Of a stretch of 64,000 nucleotides of DNA, positions 1-8,414 are shown in pieces. The stretch is from NCBI GenBank assembly GCA_903995115.1, contig LR877149.1, positions 434,001 to 498,000 on the forward strand. The letters are read 5' to 3'. The first letter of the stretch is position 1. Each line of letters starts with the position of its first letter. The stretch is from Angomonas deanei. Taxonomy: Eukaryota > Euglenozoa > Kinetoplastea > Trypanosomatida > Trypanosomatidae. The notes under the pieces were generated by a model. That model had not been told where the DNA came from and made no database searches. It worked only from the letters and a program-made list of their open reading frames with translations. A program made the position numbers and the translations under genes.

Positions 1-969
1 GGTCTTGTCGATTGCATAAACGTGCTCGTCTTCAATGTAGGCGAGAATGCCGCTCTTTCGCTGGCACCGCACCACGTTACCCTTTAGCTGTGCGGGGCCA
101 GCCCCATCCAACAGAAACCCAATCTCCCCCTCGATCAACTCGTTTTGCGAAAACGTGGGGGCTGCTCCACTGTTAATGTTCACACAGTAGGAGCCGGCAG
201 GGGAAGACCCATACGCTTGATGGGCGGAGGAGCGTCGACGATTGTCGTCTTGGTTGGACAGATAGATCTGACACTGGGCGATTTCCACCTTGGAACAGGC
301 GAGGTGGGTACCGACGGTTGTGTCACGGGCGACCGAGCTGATCGCACCAGAGACGACGACGACATCGCCCTCCCAGTTCCGGTAGTTGTACAGCTGACAC
401 TCCACCACTTTTAGCTCTCCACGGGTGTCAATCTCTAGACAAGCTCTACTGTGCGAGTGAACCGTGGTCGACTGAATCGTCCCCCCGGCGTTGTCCTGTA
501 CCACCACCCCGACCCCAGCCGAACTTTCCGTGATGACACAGTTTTCTACATGGGACCGTGACGTACCACCCATAATGAGAGAACTAATCTTACAGCGGAA
601 CATGACAGGGTTGCCAGCCATGAAGACGACCGCCGCATCTAATTTGGAACTACTTTTACTGATGATCGTTAAATTCTCAATATACAACTCTACCGCCGCC
701 GTCACGGTAATACCAGAGTTACGGGTGATAATCTGTGCCTCCTCGCCATCGGCGGAGACAATTTCTAACGGAAAGTTGACCGTAAACGACTCCTGGTACT
801 CCCCCTCGGTCAGCTCAATTCGATCATAAGGCTTGGCAATGTTAATCGCGTTGGCGATGGAACGGAGTGTGGGATTTTTGGCGCGACAGTTCACAACGAT
901 CGTTTTCACCTTTTTCTTCTGCCACTGACTATAACGCTGCTCCGTAATAAAGCCGTGTTCATCGAGCAT
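1..969 (-). CDS. Right-handed beta-helix (pectate-lyase-like fold) protein, 3' end outside window
   Basis: The frame is open from an ATG at 967-969 down to base 1, 323 codons with no stop, so the C-terminus lies outside the window. After a lysine-rich start (WQKKKVKTIVV), the protein shows short, regularly spaced strands of alternating hydrophobic residues (RIELTEGEY, AQIITRNSG, ELYIENLTII, AVVFMAGNP, SHVENCVIT, ACLEIDTRGELKVVECQLY). This is the pattern of parallel beta-helix (PbH1) repeats, as in pectate-lyase-fold and F-box/beta-helix proteins. I see no signal peptide and no catalytic motif, so an enzymatic role is not supported. In eukaryotes, cytosolic members of this fold often act in ubiquitin ligase or scaffold roles; that is family knowledge, not something seen here. 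The fold is fairly likely and the function unknown. Confidence 0.72.
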   Translation of the reverse strand, partial: MLDEHGFITEQRYSQWQKKKVKTIVVNCRAKNPTLRSIANAINIAKPYDRIELTEGEYQESFTVNFPLEIVSADGEEAQIITRNSGITVTAAVELYIENLTIISKSSSKLDAAVVFMAGNPVMFRCKISSLIMGGTSRSHVENCVITESSAGVGVVVQDNAGGTIQSTTVHSHSRACLEIDTRGELKVVECQLYNYRNWEGDVVVVSGAISSVARDTTVGTHLACSKVEIAQCQIYLSNQDDNRRRSSAHQAYGSSPAGSYCVNINSGAAPTFSQNELIEGEIGFLLDGAGPAQLKGNVVRCQRKSGILAYIEDEHVYAIDKT

Positions 970-1331
970 AGTATTACGTAACGAAAAGAGAACGAAAAAG
1001 ATACAATAAACAAACAAACAAAAGTAAATATATACAATTTTTATTATTATTATTCCCTAATGAATGGACAACAAGATTTCAAATTATAATAAAAACAAAC
1101 AAACTACGTACAACGTTGTAAACAATTTCGCTGATCTTTTTTTTTTTTTTTTTGCTATCAAGACATGGAATACGAAAAAGAATGGTGTAGAAGAGGTGGG
1201 ATCATTTTAAGAAAATAGTTTGTATGATGCATCGGCATCGGACACGTAGAACACTCGAAAAGCAGAATAAGGAAAACTTGACTTCCGACGCTGCAGAAAG
1301 ATAATAAGAACCAGAAGAAACATACAGACGC
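970..1331. other. Intergenic spacer
   Basis: AT-rich spacer between the glutaredoxin stop and the beta-helix start. It has a 17-base T run at 1137-1153 and purine-rich stretches near 975-1010 that could be the polypyrimidine tract of the downstream (lower-coordinate) gene on the minus strand. No credible coding frame was seen. Confidence 0.5.
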
Positions 1332-1619
1332 TTACAGCATTTCTTTCAACTTTCCACTGTCAATGAGCGCCAGGGCTTCTGTGCAGCCGCCGACAAAGTT
1401 TCCCTTGATGAAGATGGCGGGCACCGTTTCGTGGTTGTACGCCTGTCGGATCACCTTGCGTATGGCTTCCCCTTCCTCCATCTTATCCACATAGTAAATC
1501 TTCATGTCGTCGGTGAGGGGTTCCAGGGCATCCTTCGCCCTCACACAAAAAGGGCAGCTCACCCACGAGAACATGACCACCTTGTGTTCGGTGATTGCCT
1601 TCTCTACGAAAGCGTCCAT
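1332..1619 (-). CDS. Dithiol glutaredoxin
   Basis: A 95-residue protein of typical single-domain glutaredoxin length. It has the dithiol active site C22-P-F-C25 near the N-terminus, the cis-proline segment TVPAIFI and the C-terminal GG-C-T glutathione-binding stretch (VGGCTEAL). Known family role: glutathione-dependent reduction of disulfides and mixed disulfides; in trypanosomatids, trypanothione can supply the electrons. The Cys-Pro-Phe-Cys site resembles the Cys-Pro-Tyr-Cys class and differs from monothiol CGFS glutaredoxins. The ATG at 1617-1619 gives a compact protein with no targeting extension, so a cytosolic location is likely. It sits between the beta-helix and LRR genes on the same strand with its own spacers. 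Confidence 0.93.
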   Translation of the reverse strand: MDAFVEKAITEHKVVMFSWVSCPFCVRAKDALEPLTDDMKIYYVDKMEEGEAIRKVIRQAYNHETVPAIFIKGNFVGGCTEALALIDSGKLKEML

Positions 1620-1767
1620 TGAATAAATCTGTTTTTATAGGAAATGAAACACAGGACTGAGTTTTGGAGTACAAAAGCAAGGAAAGGATAGAAATCGTAC
1701 GAAAACCAACACGAGCAACAATAACAGCGAATAAAAAAACGGGAAAACCGATTCTTTCATATCGAAT

Positions 1768-2589
1768 TCAGAGCAACACATACTTTTTCAAAAAGTCCGT
1801 CACAACCGTATCCGTAAACCTAGCGGACAGTTCCCTGTTGAGCTCACTCGCGTTAAGTTCCTCGTTCTGCTTCAGGTACAGTTTGTCCAAGCTGGGAAAG
1901 CCGCCCGAGTGGATTTTATTCATAAGAAAAGACAATATCTCCACCACGTCGTCGGCGTGGATCCCTACGTGATTCAGGTGAAGTCGCCTAATCGTCCTGC
2001 TCCTCAATCGAAGAACCGAAAGGAGACAGCCGGCAAGCGACAAGCTGTCATCGTCTTGACACAGGTGGTTGTTGGTCAGCCCCAACACCTCAAGCTGCAG
2101 GAGGAAGCTAGGGTGCTCTTCCATGTACCCACAGAGTGTACGCAAGCTGGACAAGTTGAATGTATTGGAGGCAAGGTGCAGTCGCCGCAGCCGCGCAAAG
2201 ACGGGGGAGCTGTGAAGTATCGTGCACAGTTCGCCCATAAAGCAAGGTGGAAGCTTACAACTCTCCAAGTCTAAAATAACGATGCTAGACGTCTTGCAAA
2301 GTAAATCGTTTTCGACGACGGCCTGCAAAAACAGTCTTAGTTTCGCCTCTGCGTGGACGTGGCGCAGCTCGATGCCCAGCTCCTCTGGAAGGGATGCGGT
2401 CTCTTCCCTCAGGACATCCTTCACCAGTTCCACCTCCTCTTCCACAGTGAGCTTTGTCGTATCATCGCGGGTCCGTTTGCCAGCGGACATACGGAGTGGA
2501 ACTTGAAATAGCAATAGGCCCCCCTTGTTTTTAGCGACCGTTTCTTTCAACTGGTCATGTACTCTAGTTTTCTGTACCTCTTTATTCAT
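1768..2589 (-). CDS. Leucine-rich-repeat protein
   Basis: 273 residues from an ATG at 2587-2589. A second in-frame ATG at 2488-2490 (MSAGKRTRDD) could be the real start and would give 241 residues. The central part has several LRR-type units, such as RLRRLHLASNTF, LEVLGLTNNHL, TIRRLHLNHVGI and LDKLYLKQNEE, spaced 25-35 residues apart as in RNase-inhibitor-like or flagellar LRR proteins. The N-terminal third is charged and helical. There is no transmembrane segment or signal peptide. LRR proteins serve as binding scaffolds, and no partner can be read from the sequence. A purine tract at about 2619-2640 on the + strand is a suitable polypyrimidine tract for either start. Confidence 0.78.
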   Translation of the reverse strand: MNKEVQKTRVHDQLKETVAKNKGGLLLFQVPLRMSAGKRTRDDTTKLTVEEEVELVKDVLREETASLPEELGIELRHVHAEAKLRLFLQAVVENDLLCKTSSIVILDLESCKLPPCFMGELCTILHSSPVFARLRRLHLASNTFNLSSLRTLCGYMEEHPSFLLQLEVLGLTNNHLCQDDDSLSLAGCLLSVLRLRSRTIRRLHLNHVGIHADDVVEILSFLMNKIHSGGFPSLDKLYLKQNEELNASELNRELSARFTDTVVTDFLKKYVLL

Positions 2590-2785
2590 GATGTATTGGG
2601 TAGCATTCTATTCCGTTAAGAAAGAGTGGCGGGGAAAAGGATAATATAATTTTTCGAAGGAAATCTACAACGTAAGCACGGCGACAACAAATACACACAC
2701 AAAAACAAACATGAGTGCACTTTTTGAGCAATACCATCAGGGGTTAACAGATAAAACAGCTTCAACCTACATTGGTACACAGACA

Positions 2786-3535
2786 TTACGACTCGGACGG
2801 CTCAGCGGCGAGATGGGGGGTTTTGAAGAGGGGACCTTTGGGCTCCCACTTGTCACCGTTGCGCACCACGTGGACCCACGCTGTATAGGGGGGAACGACG
2901 TCCGTATTGAGTCCTGTAATGGCATCAAACCACCGCTGCGTCGTCTCACCGTGCGCCACCAGCACCACACTCTTGTCAGCAAAGAAGGGGTCGCTCAACA
3001 CACCTTGTGCACCCTTTGCCACGCGATCCAAAAAGGCTTCTTCCGTTAATTGATTGTCGGCGACAATGTGCTTGGGGTCGGCGTTGAGCTGAAAGGGTTT
3101 GTTCACATTGACGTACTTGGACACTTCTTCCTTGTAGTAGGACGAGGGACGGAAAATGGGCTGCGGGCACTCGAAGAATCCCTCCCGGTGCACCGACGGG
3201 TTCTTCTGCATGTCATGGAACAGCCAGTACGCGCCCTCAGCCAAACTCGGCTCGAGGAAGATGTCCACACCGGCGTCCTTATTCTGCTCCGTCAGCCCGC
3301 GGACGATACCGTCGGAGGTCTGCACACACCGCAGCAGCGGGGAGGTCGCCACCCGCACGTTGGACGGGTCGACGTGGAGCACCTCTCGCAGGTGTCTCCC
3401 CAGCTGAACCGCCATGTCCTTGCCGTCTTCGGTCAGCGGCGGGTCGTGCGGGCGGGGAAAGGTTTTGGAGAAGGAGGGATCCTTATGGTCCACACGTTCT
3501 CCATGACGGACAATAAAGATTTCCGCGGGAGGCAT
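2786..3535 (-). CDS. Histidine-phosphatase (phosphoglycerate-mutase-like) protein
   Basis: 249 residues from an ATG at 3533-3535. The N-terminal motif IVRHGERVD carries the catalytic histidine (H11). A second conserved histidine is in VLVAHGETTQRW (H195), and SPLLRCVQTSD supplies the usual phosphate-pocket arginine. This pattern fits the branch-1 histidine phosphatase superfamily; the GERVD after RHG and the overall layout resemble UBASH3/TFIIIC-type or small-molecule phosphatases more than glycolytic phosphoglycerate mutase. The substrate cannot be assigned. There are no membrane segments or targeting signal, so it is probably cytosolic. The superfamily is certain; the precise role is not. 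Confidence 0.88.
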   Translation of the reverse strand: MPPAEIFIVRHGERVDHKDPSFSKTFPRPHDPPLTEDGKDMAVQLGRHLREVLHVDPSNVRVATSPLLRCVQTSDGIVRGLTEQNKDAGVDIFLEPSLAEGAYWLFHDMQKNPSVHREGFFECPQPIFRPSSYYKEEVSKYVNVNKPFQLNADPKHIVADNQLTEEAFLDRVAKGAQGVLSDPFFADKSVVLVAHGETTQRWFDAITGLNTDVVPPYTAWVHVVRNGDKWEPKGPLFKTPHLAAEPSES

Positions 3536-4037
3536 GTACGATAGTTTTTTTTTAAAAAAAAAAAAATAAAAGACTTCAATATATTCTTTTCGAATGTATA
3601 TGTGGGAGAGAGGAATCGGTACAGTAAAAAAGAAGGTGAACTAGTCGTCTGTCGTTCATTCACGACGGTACAACCCACACGCCCAAAGTAACGCTCTGTA
3701 TCACATCCAGAAAGAAAATTTTCCTATACGATAAGGGTAGACAAATTGCCTTGTACGATATAAAAATGCGTTAATATATGTAGTAGGATCATTTTCTTCT
3801 TCTTTTTTGTTCACCTTATTAATCTTAAAAAAAAAAAAAATGTTAAATATTATTATTATTTACTGACTTTTGTGTTGTTCTTTTTACTTTATATAGATGA
3901 TAACTTTTGTTTGTTTTTGGTTATTTTCCATTGCATTAATGACTACAACATGTAACAGGAAAACACACACACACAAAAAAAAGAACAAAACGTTATACAT
4001 AGTGTACATTCAAAAAAAAAAAAAAAAATTTGTTCGC
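3536..4037. other. Intergenic spacer rich in A/T runs
   Basis: About 500 bases between the MATE transporter stop and the phosphatase start. It contains A runs near 3554-3566, 3827-3840 and 4012-4027 and a short TTA-type microsatellite near 3848-3860. Small frames on either strand are low-complexity and not credible. It presumably holds the 3' UTR of the transporter and the trans-splicing signals of the phosphatase. Confidence 0.45.
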
Positions 4038-6542
4038 CTAATACTCATCTTCATCGACTTCGACCAGCTTTTTTCTTCTGCGACGTCGCTTCGGTGGTAG
4101 CAGTCTCTGCAACTTATTCTCGTCAACAAACCCATTACCGTTTGTTGACGTGATACCAGACCGTCTCATCACCTCTTCTACGTACTCCTCGTCCAGCTCT
4201 TCCTCCTCTTCTTCCTCCTCCTCCTCTTCCTCGTCGCTTTCCTCTTCCTCCTCGTCCTCGATGAAGTCATCGCAGACCCGCTGATAGTCCAGGGTGGAGG
4301 CGACGATCACCATGACCGGTGCCTCAATGCACAGCCCTAGCGTGATACCAGCGCAGACACCGTACATGCGGTAGTCCAGAAAGTGTCCAAAGACAAACGA
4401 CAGCGGGATACCGATACCCCACAGGCATGTTAGAAGGATAATGGCGCCCACGTGGTTCTTCCCGAGACCGCTAAAGATACCCTGAAAGGCGAATTGAACG
4501 GCATCGCTGATGTGGAAGAAGGGCAACATGAAGAGGACCTCGTGGGTCAGTGCCAGGGTGCGGCCAGTGGTTCCGAAAAGGGACATTAAGAAGTCATACG
4601 CAACGACCAGAATGACGGAATCAATCACACCAACAATGAAGGAAATGAAAATGGACAGCAGCACATACCGCTTCGCGCTCGCGGCGTCGTCCGCACCGAT
4701 ACAGCGACCAATGTTGGCGCACGCACTGGCACTGAGGCCACCGGAAAAGGAGGCGAATATGAAAAGCGAGTTCATGATGGCCGACCACGCCGCACCGTCC
4801 GTCTCACTAAACTTGGCACACAGCAGCACAGTCAAGTCAAAGGAGGACGCCTCGGCGGCCACAAAGATGGCGCTGGGGATGGCCAGCTTCATATACCCTT
4901 TTACGTCGTCCCAATCGAGGGCGTCACGGAGCCTCCAGGTGCCCAACGTGATGCGGGTCTCCGCCTTGAAGACGGTGATGAGGATGATAATAGCCAGCTG
5001 GAACCACGCCGTGATGCACATTCCCACCATGGTGTATTTCACTCCCATCGGTGTCAACTTCATTTGTAAGAAGGGCGTCAGGATGACACCAGCGGTGAGG
5101 GCGATCATGGGCATGTGGGGCTGCATCTGGTTATTGAGGAACTTGGTGAAGGACACAAAGAACATCACGGGAAGAATGTAGAGGGGCACGTACGTTAGAA
5201 ACTCTTGCGCCTTCGCCGCCGTCACTGGTCCGTACACCGAGGTGAGGAATCCGTTCAACCCATAAATTACAAAGAACATGGGGATGAGGAAGAACAGATT
5301 GATCAGTATTCCTCGCTGAAGCACCAGCCCCATTTCAGGACTCAGAGGGTCGCGGCCGTACTCGTGGGAGCACAGAGTGTCCATCGCAAAGGTGAGACCA
5401 AGCATGGGGTAAATGACAATAATACAGATAATGAAGTATCCCACAGAGGCGCCACTGAGCTCCGCTTCGCCGAGCAGACTGCCGACAAAGGCCAGAGGGA
5501 CGACGGACATGGAAAAGGTAAAACAAATCGACACGGCGGCAGGAGCGGCGAGATAGAGAAGATCAATCGTGCCATCACACCAGCCAATGGTTTCTTCTTC
5601 CTCCTCCTCATCGTCTTCTCCCATATCCTCGTCGGTGAGTGATGCCTTCCGCTCCTCCACCACGGTGCTAATCTGTACACGGCGCGGTGGGAGGTCGTCC
5701 TTCGTGCAGGACAGTCGGAGCGGGGACTCCTCGGGCACCTGGAGCGTCTTTCCGTCGACGGCGACACTCACATTGTCGAAAGAGCCCGTTGGCATGGAGA
5801 CCTTCTTCTCCTCGTACTTTCGCAGCGACCGCACCGCCTTGGCGATCGTCGTGGGGGACAGCGGTTGTCGCTTCGGCTGGTTCGACTGGCGCATATGCTC
5901 CAGCGCAAGGAGGTCTGGAGAGGACTCTGGTAAACCGATTTTGGGTGGCATCTGCTTTTCCCCCGCCGCCTCCTTCACGTGGATTCCTTCTTCGGCGTAA
6001 TTCAATCGAGAGTCCGCACTGGCGGCACGTCTGCGAATGACAATCGGTTCACTCAAAAAGTCCTTCTTGTTGTTGATGTCCTGCGCCACTTTTTTCAGTG
6101 CCGAGGAGGCTGGGGCAGAGTCAAGGGGCACTTTGGCGACAGGTTTTCGCACCATGGAGCTCGTGCGGGACGGGGGCTTGACCGATGGCCCTCTGGAGGG
6201 TCTGCCTGCCGCCATCTGCTGCGCTCGGTTGGGGACGGTGAAGATGTTTCCGTGGACAGAGTTGAAATTGGCGTGGAAAAAGTGTTTACTGGCCTTTTCC
6301 GCCAACTTGGCACTCTGCTGTCCAATCGTCAGCTGTTTGGCGGGTCGCTTGTAGTAGACGACACGAGAGGTCTGGACGGGCACCGACACCGACCGGAGAT
6401 GGCTGCCGGTACTACCATAGTTCCTTCGGTGCTCCCGAATCGGAACCGGTATGTAGACAATACTGGAGCTCCTACCCACGGAGGGAGTTCGCACTGGCTG
6501 GGTTCTACTAGACGAACGCGAATTAGGGTTGGTCGTACTCAT
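4038..6542 (-). CDS. MATE-family multidrug/organic cation efflux transporter with long polar ends
   Basis: 834 residues from an ATG at 6540-6542. Residues 1 to about 320 are polar, rich in Ser/Arg/Pro and probably disordered. From about 325 to 765 there are some twelve hydrophobic segments with MATE-like features: the first helix block near LYLAAPAAVS, the G-rich LTFAMDTLCSHEYG region with the AMDT/C-x-x-x-G pattern of eukaryotic MATEs, and the later repeat FGGL/SASACANIGRCIG. MATE proteins are cation-coupled antiporters that export drugs or metabolites. The C-terminal cytosolic tail is unusual: nearly 30 acidic residues followed by a basic KRRRRRK cluster. Typical MATEs have 450-600 residues, so the extensions add about 300. 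They may serve targeting or regulation (inference). The membrane, plasma or vacuolar, is not determinable. Confidence 0.9.
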   Translation of the reverse strand: MSTTNPNSRSSSRTQPVRTPSVGRSSSIVYIPVPIREHRRNYGSTGSHLRSVSVPVQTSRVVYYKRPAKQLTIGQQSAKLAEKASKHFFHANFNSVHGNIFTVPNRAQQMAAGRPSRGPSVKPPSRTSSMVRKPVAKVPLDSAPASSALKKVAQDINNKKDFLSEPIVIRRRAASADSRLNYAEEGIHVKEAAGEKQMPPKIGLPESSPDLLALEHMRQSNQPKRQPLSPTTIAKAVRSLRKYEEKKVSMPTGSFDNVSVAVDGKTLQVPEESPLRLSCTKDDLPPRRVQISTVVEERKASLTDEDMGEDDEEEEEETIGWCDGTIDLLYLAAPAAVSICFTFSMSVVPLAFVGSLLGEAELSGASVGYFIICIIVIYPMLGLTFAMDTLCSHEYGRDPLSPEMGLVLQRGILINLFFLIPMFFVIYGLNGFLTSVYGPVTAAKAQEFLTYVPLYILPVMFFVSFTKFLNNQMQPHMPMIALTAGVILTPFLQMKLTPMGVKYTMVGMCITAWFQLAIIILITVFKAETRITLGTWRLRDALDWDDVKGYMKLAIPSAIFVAAEASSFDLTVLLCAKFSETDGAAWSAIMNSLFIFASFSGGLSASACANIGRCIGADDAASAKRYVLLSIFISFIVGVIDSVILVVAYDFLMSLFGTTGRTLALTHEVLFMLPFFHISDAVQFAFQGIFSGLGKNHVGAIILLTCLWGIGIPLSFVFGHFLDYRMYGVCAGITLGLCIEAPVMVIVASTLDYQRVCDDFIEDEEEEESDEEEEEEEEEEEELDEEYVEEVMRRSGITSTNGNGFVDENKLQRLLPPKRRRRRKKLVEVDEDEY

Positions 6543-7008
6543 TCAGTAATGAAAATATATAAATGGAATGATGGGTTATATATAAATATATATGTAAATA
6601 GCTTACGTATCGACGAATATAGATTAAATAAAAACGAAAATTACAGTTTACGCATAAACGTACAAAGAAACGCTAAAATCAAAAGAGAGATGTTTAGCCC
6701 TTGTAGAAATACGTCTGTAATAGTTGAAAATTAAAACTTGACAGTTTACAGTGTCAAAGCGACACGTTCAACAAATAAAAAAAACTACTGGATGAAAGAG
6801 AGTGAAGGGTTGAGAAAAGAATGAAAAAAGGGAATCAACCCAAAGCATTCAGCGCAATCACAACAAATAACAACACACACACAAAAAAAAAAAAAGGACC
6901 AAAAACACATCGTAGACATAACTTCTATCTCTCAACGTCTCATAGACGTATAAAAGTAATATTACATTTACATGGGTGTGCTGCGACGGCGCGAAAGCTG
7001 CGCGTCCA
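6543..7008. other. Intergenic spacer
   Basis: AT-rich spacer between MCU and the MATE transporter, with CA repeats and an A run near 6883-6897 and A-rich tracts near 6770-6785. No credible gene was found in it. Confidence 0.45.
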
Positions 7009-7842
7009 TCACTCCGCCTGCCGGGACAGCTCGGTCAAGCGCTGCGCAATATCCTTTTCTTCCACCAGCAGGCGGCACGTCTTCTCGTACTGGTTCCAGT
7101 CAAAATCTTTGGGCGCATATTGTCGTACTTTTTTGACCAAATAGCGTTGATCAAAATTCTCATACGTGTGCTCCACATCGTATCGGAGGAAATACACATA
7201 AAAGGCCAGCGCTGTTCCGATCCCTACAATGTACGACACCGGTTCCATAATATCCCAGTCTAGGTCAAAGTACGTGAGACGTGAAATGATCGCCAGCTGA
7301 CACCCTGCCAGGAGCAGCGAACCACCCCACAGCGTGCGGCGCCACCGGGCGGCCTTTGCGATGGCGGGCTCTAACGACTTGCGCATCCTCAGCTCCTCGG
7401 CTTCTAGGGCTTGGATGTTCTGCTCCACCTTCTCCAGTAGAAAGTTCCCAGCGGCCGCCTGACCACCCGCTTCCATCGCGGCCAGGGTGTTGACGTAGAG
7501 CACAGGTCGAAGGTGGACCAGCTTCCCGTCGTGGAGGGACACTACCGCCGCGGCCTCCTCTAACGCCGTCAGCGCCGCGGCAGAGTCGTCTACCTGGCAC
7601 TGCTTGCACAGCTGGTCGAAGGTCTCCCTAGAAATGATAATGTGGTTGTCGGGCTGATGGTGCTGGGCGAACACGGTTCCGTCTAATAACGTGTACTGCC
7701 GCAGGGCGCTGTGCAGCAGCGTCATTGGGGCTAATTTGCAAAACTCATCCGCGGAAAGGGACGATATTCTGCGGTAACCAGTCCATGTCGCCAGGCGTGG
7801 GTACAGGAAGCTACGGCGGCCCCGAATGCAAAAACGGTACAT
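7009..7842 (-). CDS. MCU: Mitochondrial calcium uniporter pore-forming subunit
   Basis: 277 residues from an ATG at 7840-7842. The MCU signature W-D-I-M-E-P is at residues 196-201, between two hydrophobic helices (about 171-190 and 203-220). The acidic residues of this loop form the calcium selectivity filter at the mouth of the inner-membrane channel. The N-terminus is Arg/Tyr/Ser-rich with few acids, as expected of a mitochondrial presequence. A coiled-coil segment (residues about 135-165) precedes the first helix and a charged matrix segment follows the second. The protein mediates electrophoretic calcium uptake into the matrix. Trypanosomatids carry several MCU paralogs (MCU, MCUb, MCUc, MCUd); I cannot say from sequence alone which this is, but the canonical signature favours MCU itself. 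Confidence 0.9.
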   Translation of the reverse strand: MYRFCIRGRRSFLYPRLATWTGYRRISSLSADEFCKLAPMTLLHSALRQYTLLDGTVFAQHHQPDNHIIISRETFDQLCKQCQVDDSAAALTALEEAAAVVSLHDGKLVHLRPVLYVNTLAAMEAGGQAAAGNFLLEKVEQNIQALEAEELRMRKSLEPAIAKAARWRRTLWGGSLLLAGCQLAIISRLTYFDLDWDIMEPVSYIVGIGTALAFYVYFLRYDVEHTYENFDQRYLVKKVRQYAPKDFDWNQYEKTCRLLVEEKDIAQRLTELSRQAE

Positions 7843-8414
7843 GTACGTTTGTTTGTGTGACCGTTAAGTGTGGTTGGACTTTATACAGCGAGAGAGGGAA
7901 AGAGATGAATGAAAACGAAATATACCGTTTCCCACTGGAGCAACACAGCACTTAACACAGCAAAGTAACCGAAAAAAAAAGTTTTTTAATGAGAGAAGTA
8001 CAAAAACAGGGAAAACAGAATTAACTTTAAATTATTCTAGGTTCTTAACACAATTATAACAAATGTATATTTAAAATCTAAAGTACACACGAAAAATATC
8101 CTTTTTTTTTTTTTTCCACGGCTAACCGACTTTTTTTTATTATTATCTTTTTCTTGGAGGATTTAGCGCAAATGAATATCTTTACAGGAAAAAGACCTCA
8201 CCAAGGTGTACATCATTGTGTTTGGTTTTTAGGTCATGGAAAAAGTAGTTGTCCGATTTACATCACAGAGGACAATTCGTAAAATGAATTAAAAAAAAAA
8301 AAAAAGTATGGAAAACAGAAAATTCACCTATGAGCTATTTTGAAAAATTTAAAATAAAATAATAAAAAGAAGCATTGTCGTATAGAAGGCATTGATCCCG
8401 ACACCCAAGTGTGG
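7843..8414. other. Intergenic spacer
   Basis: About 570 bases, strongly AT-rich, with a T run near 8102-8115 and an A run near 8291-8304. Purine tracts near 7890-7910 and 7970-7980 may form part of the MCU trans-splice signal. No credible coding frame was seen; it probably holds the long 3' UTR of the pseudokinase gene. Confidence 0.45.
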
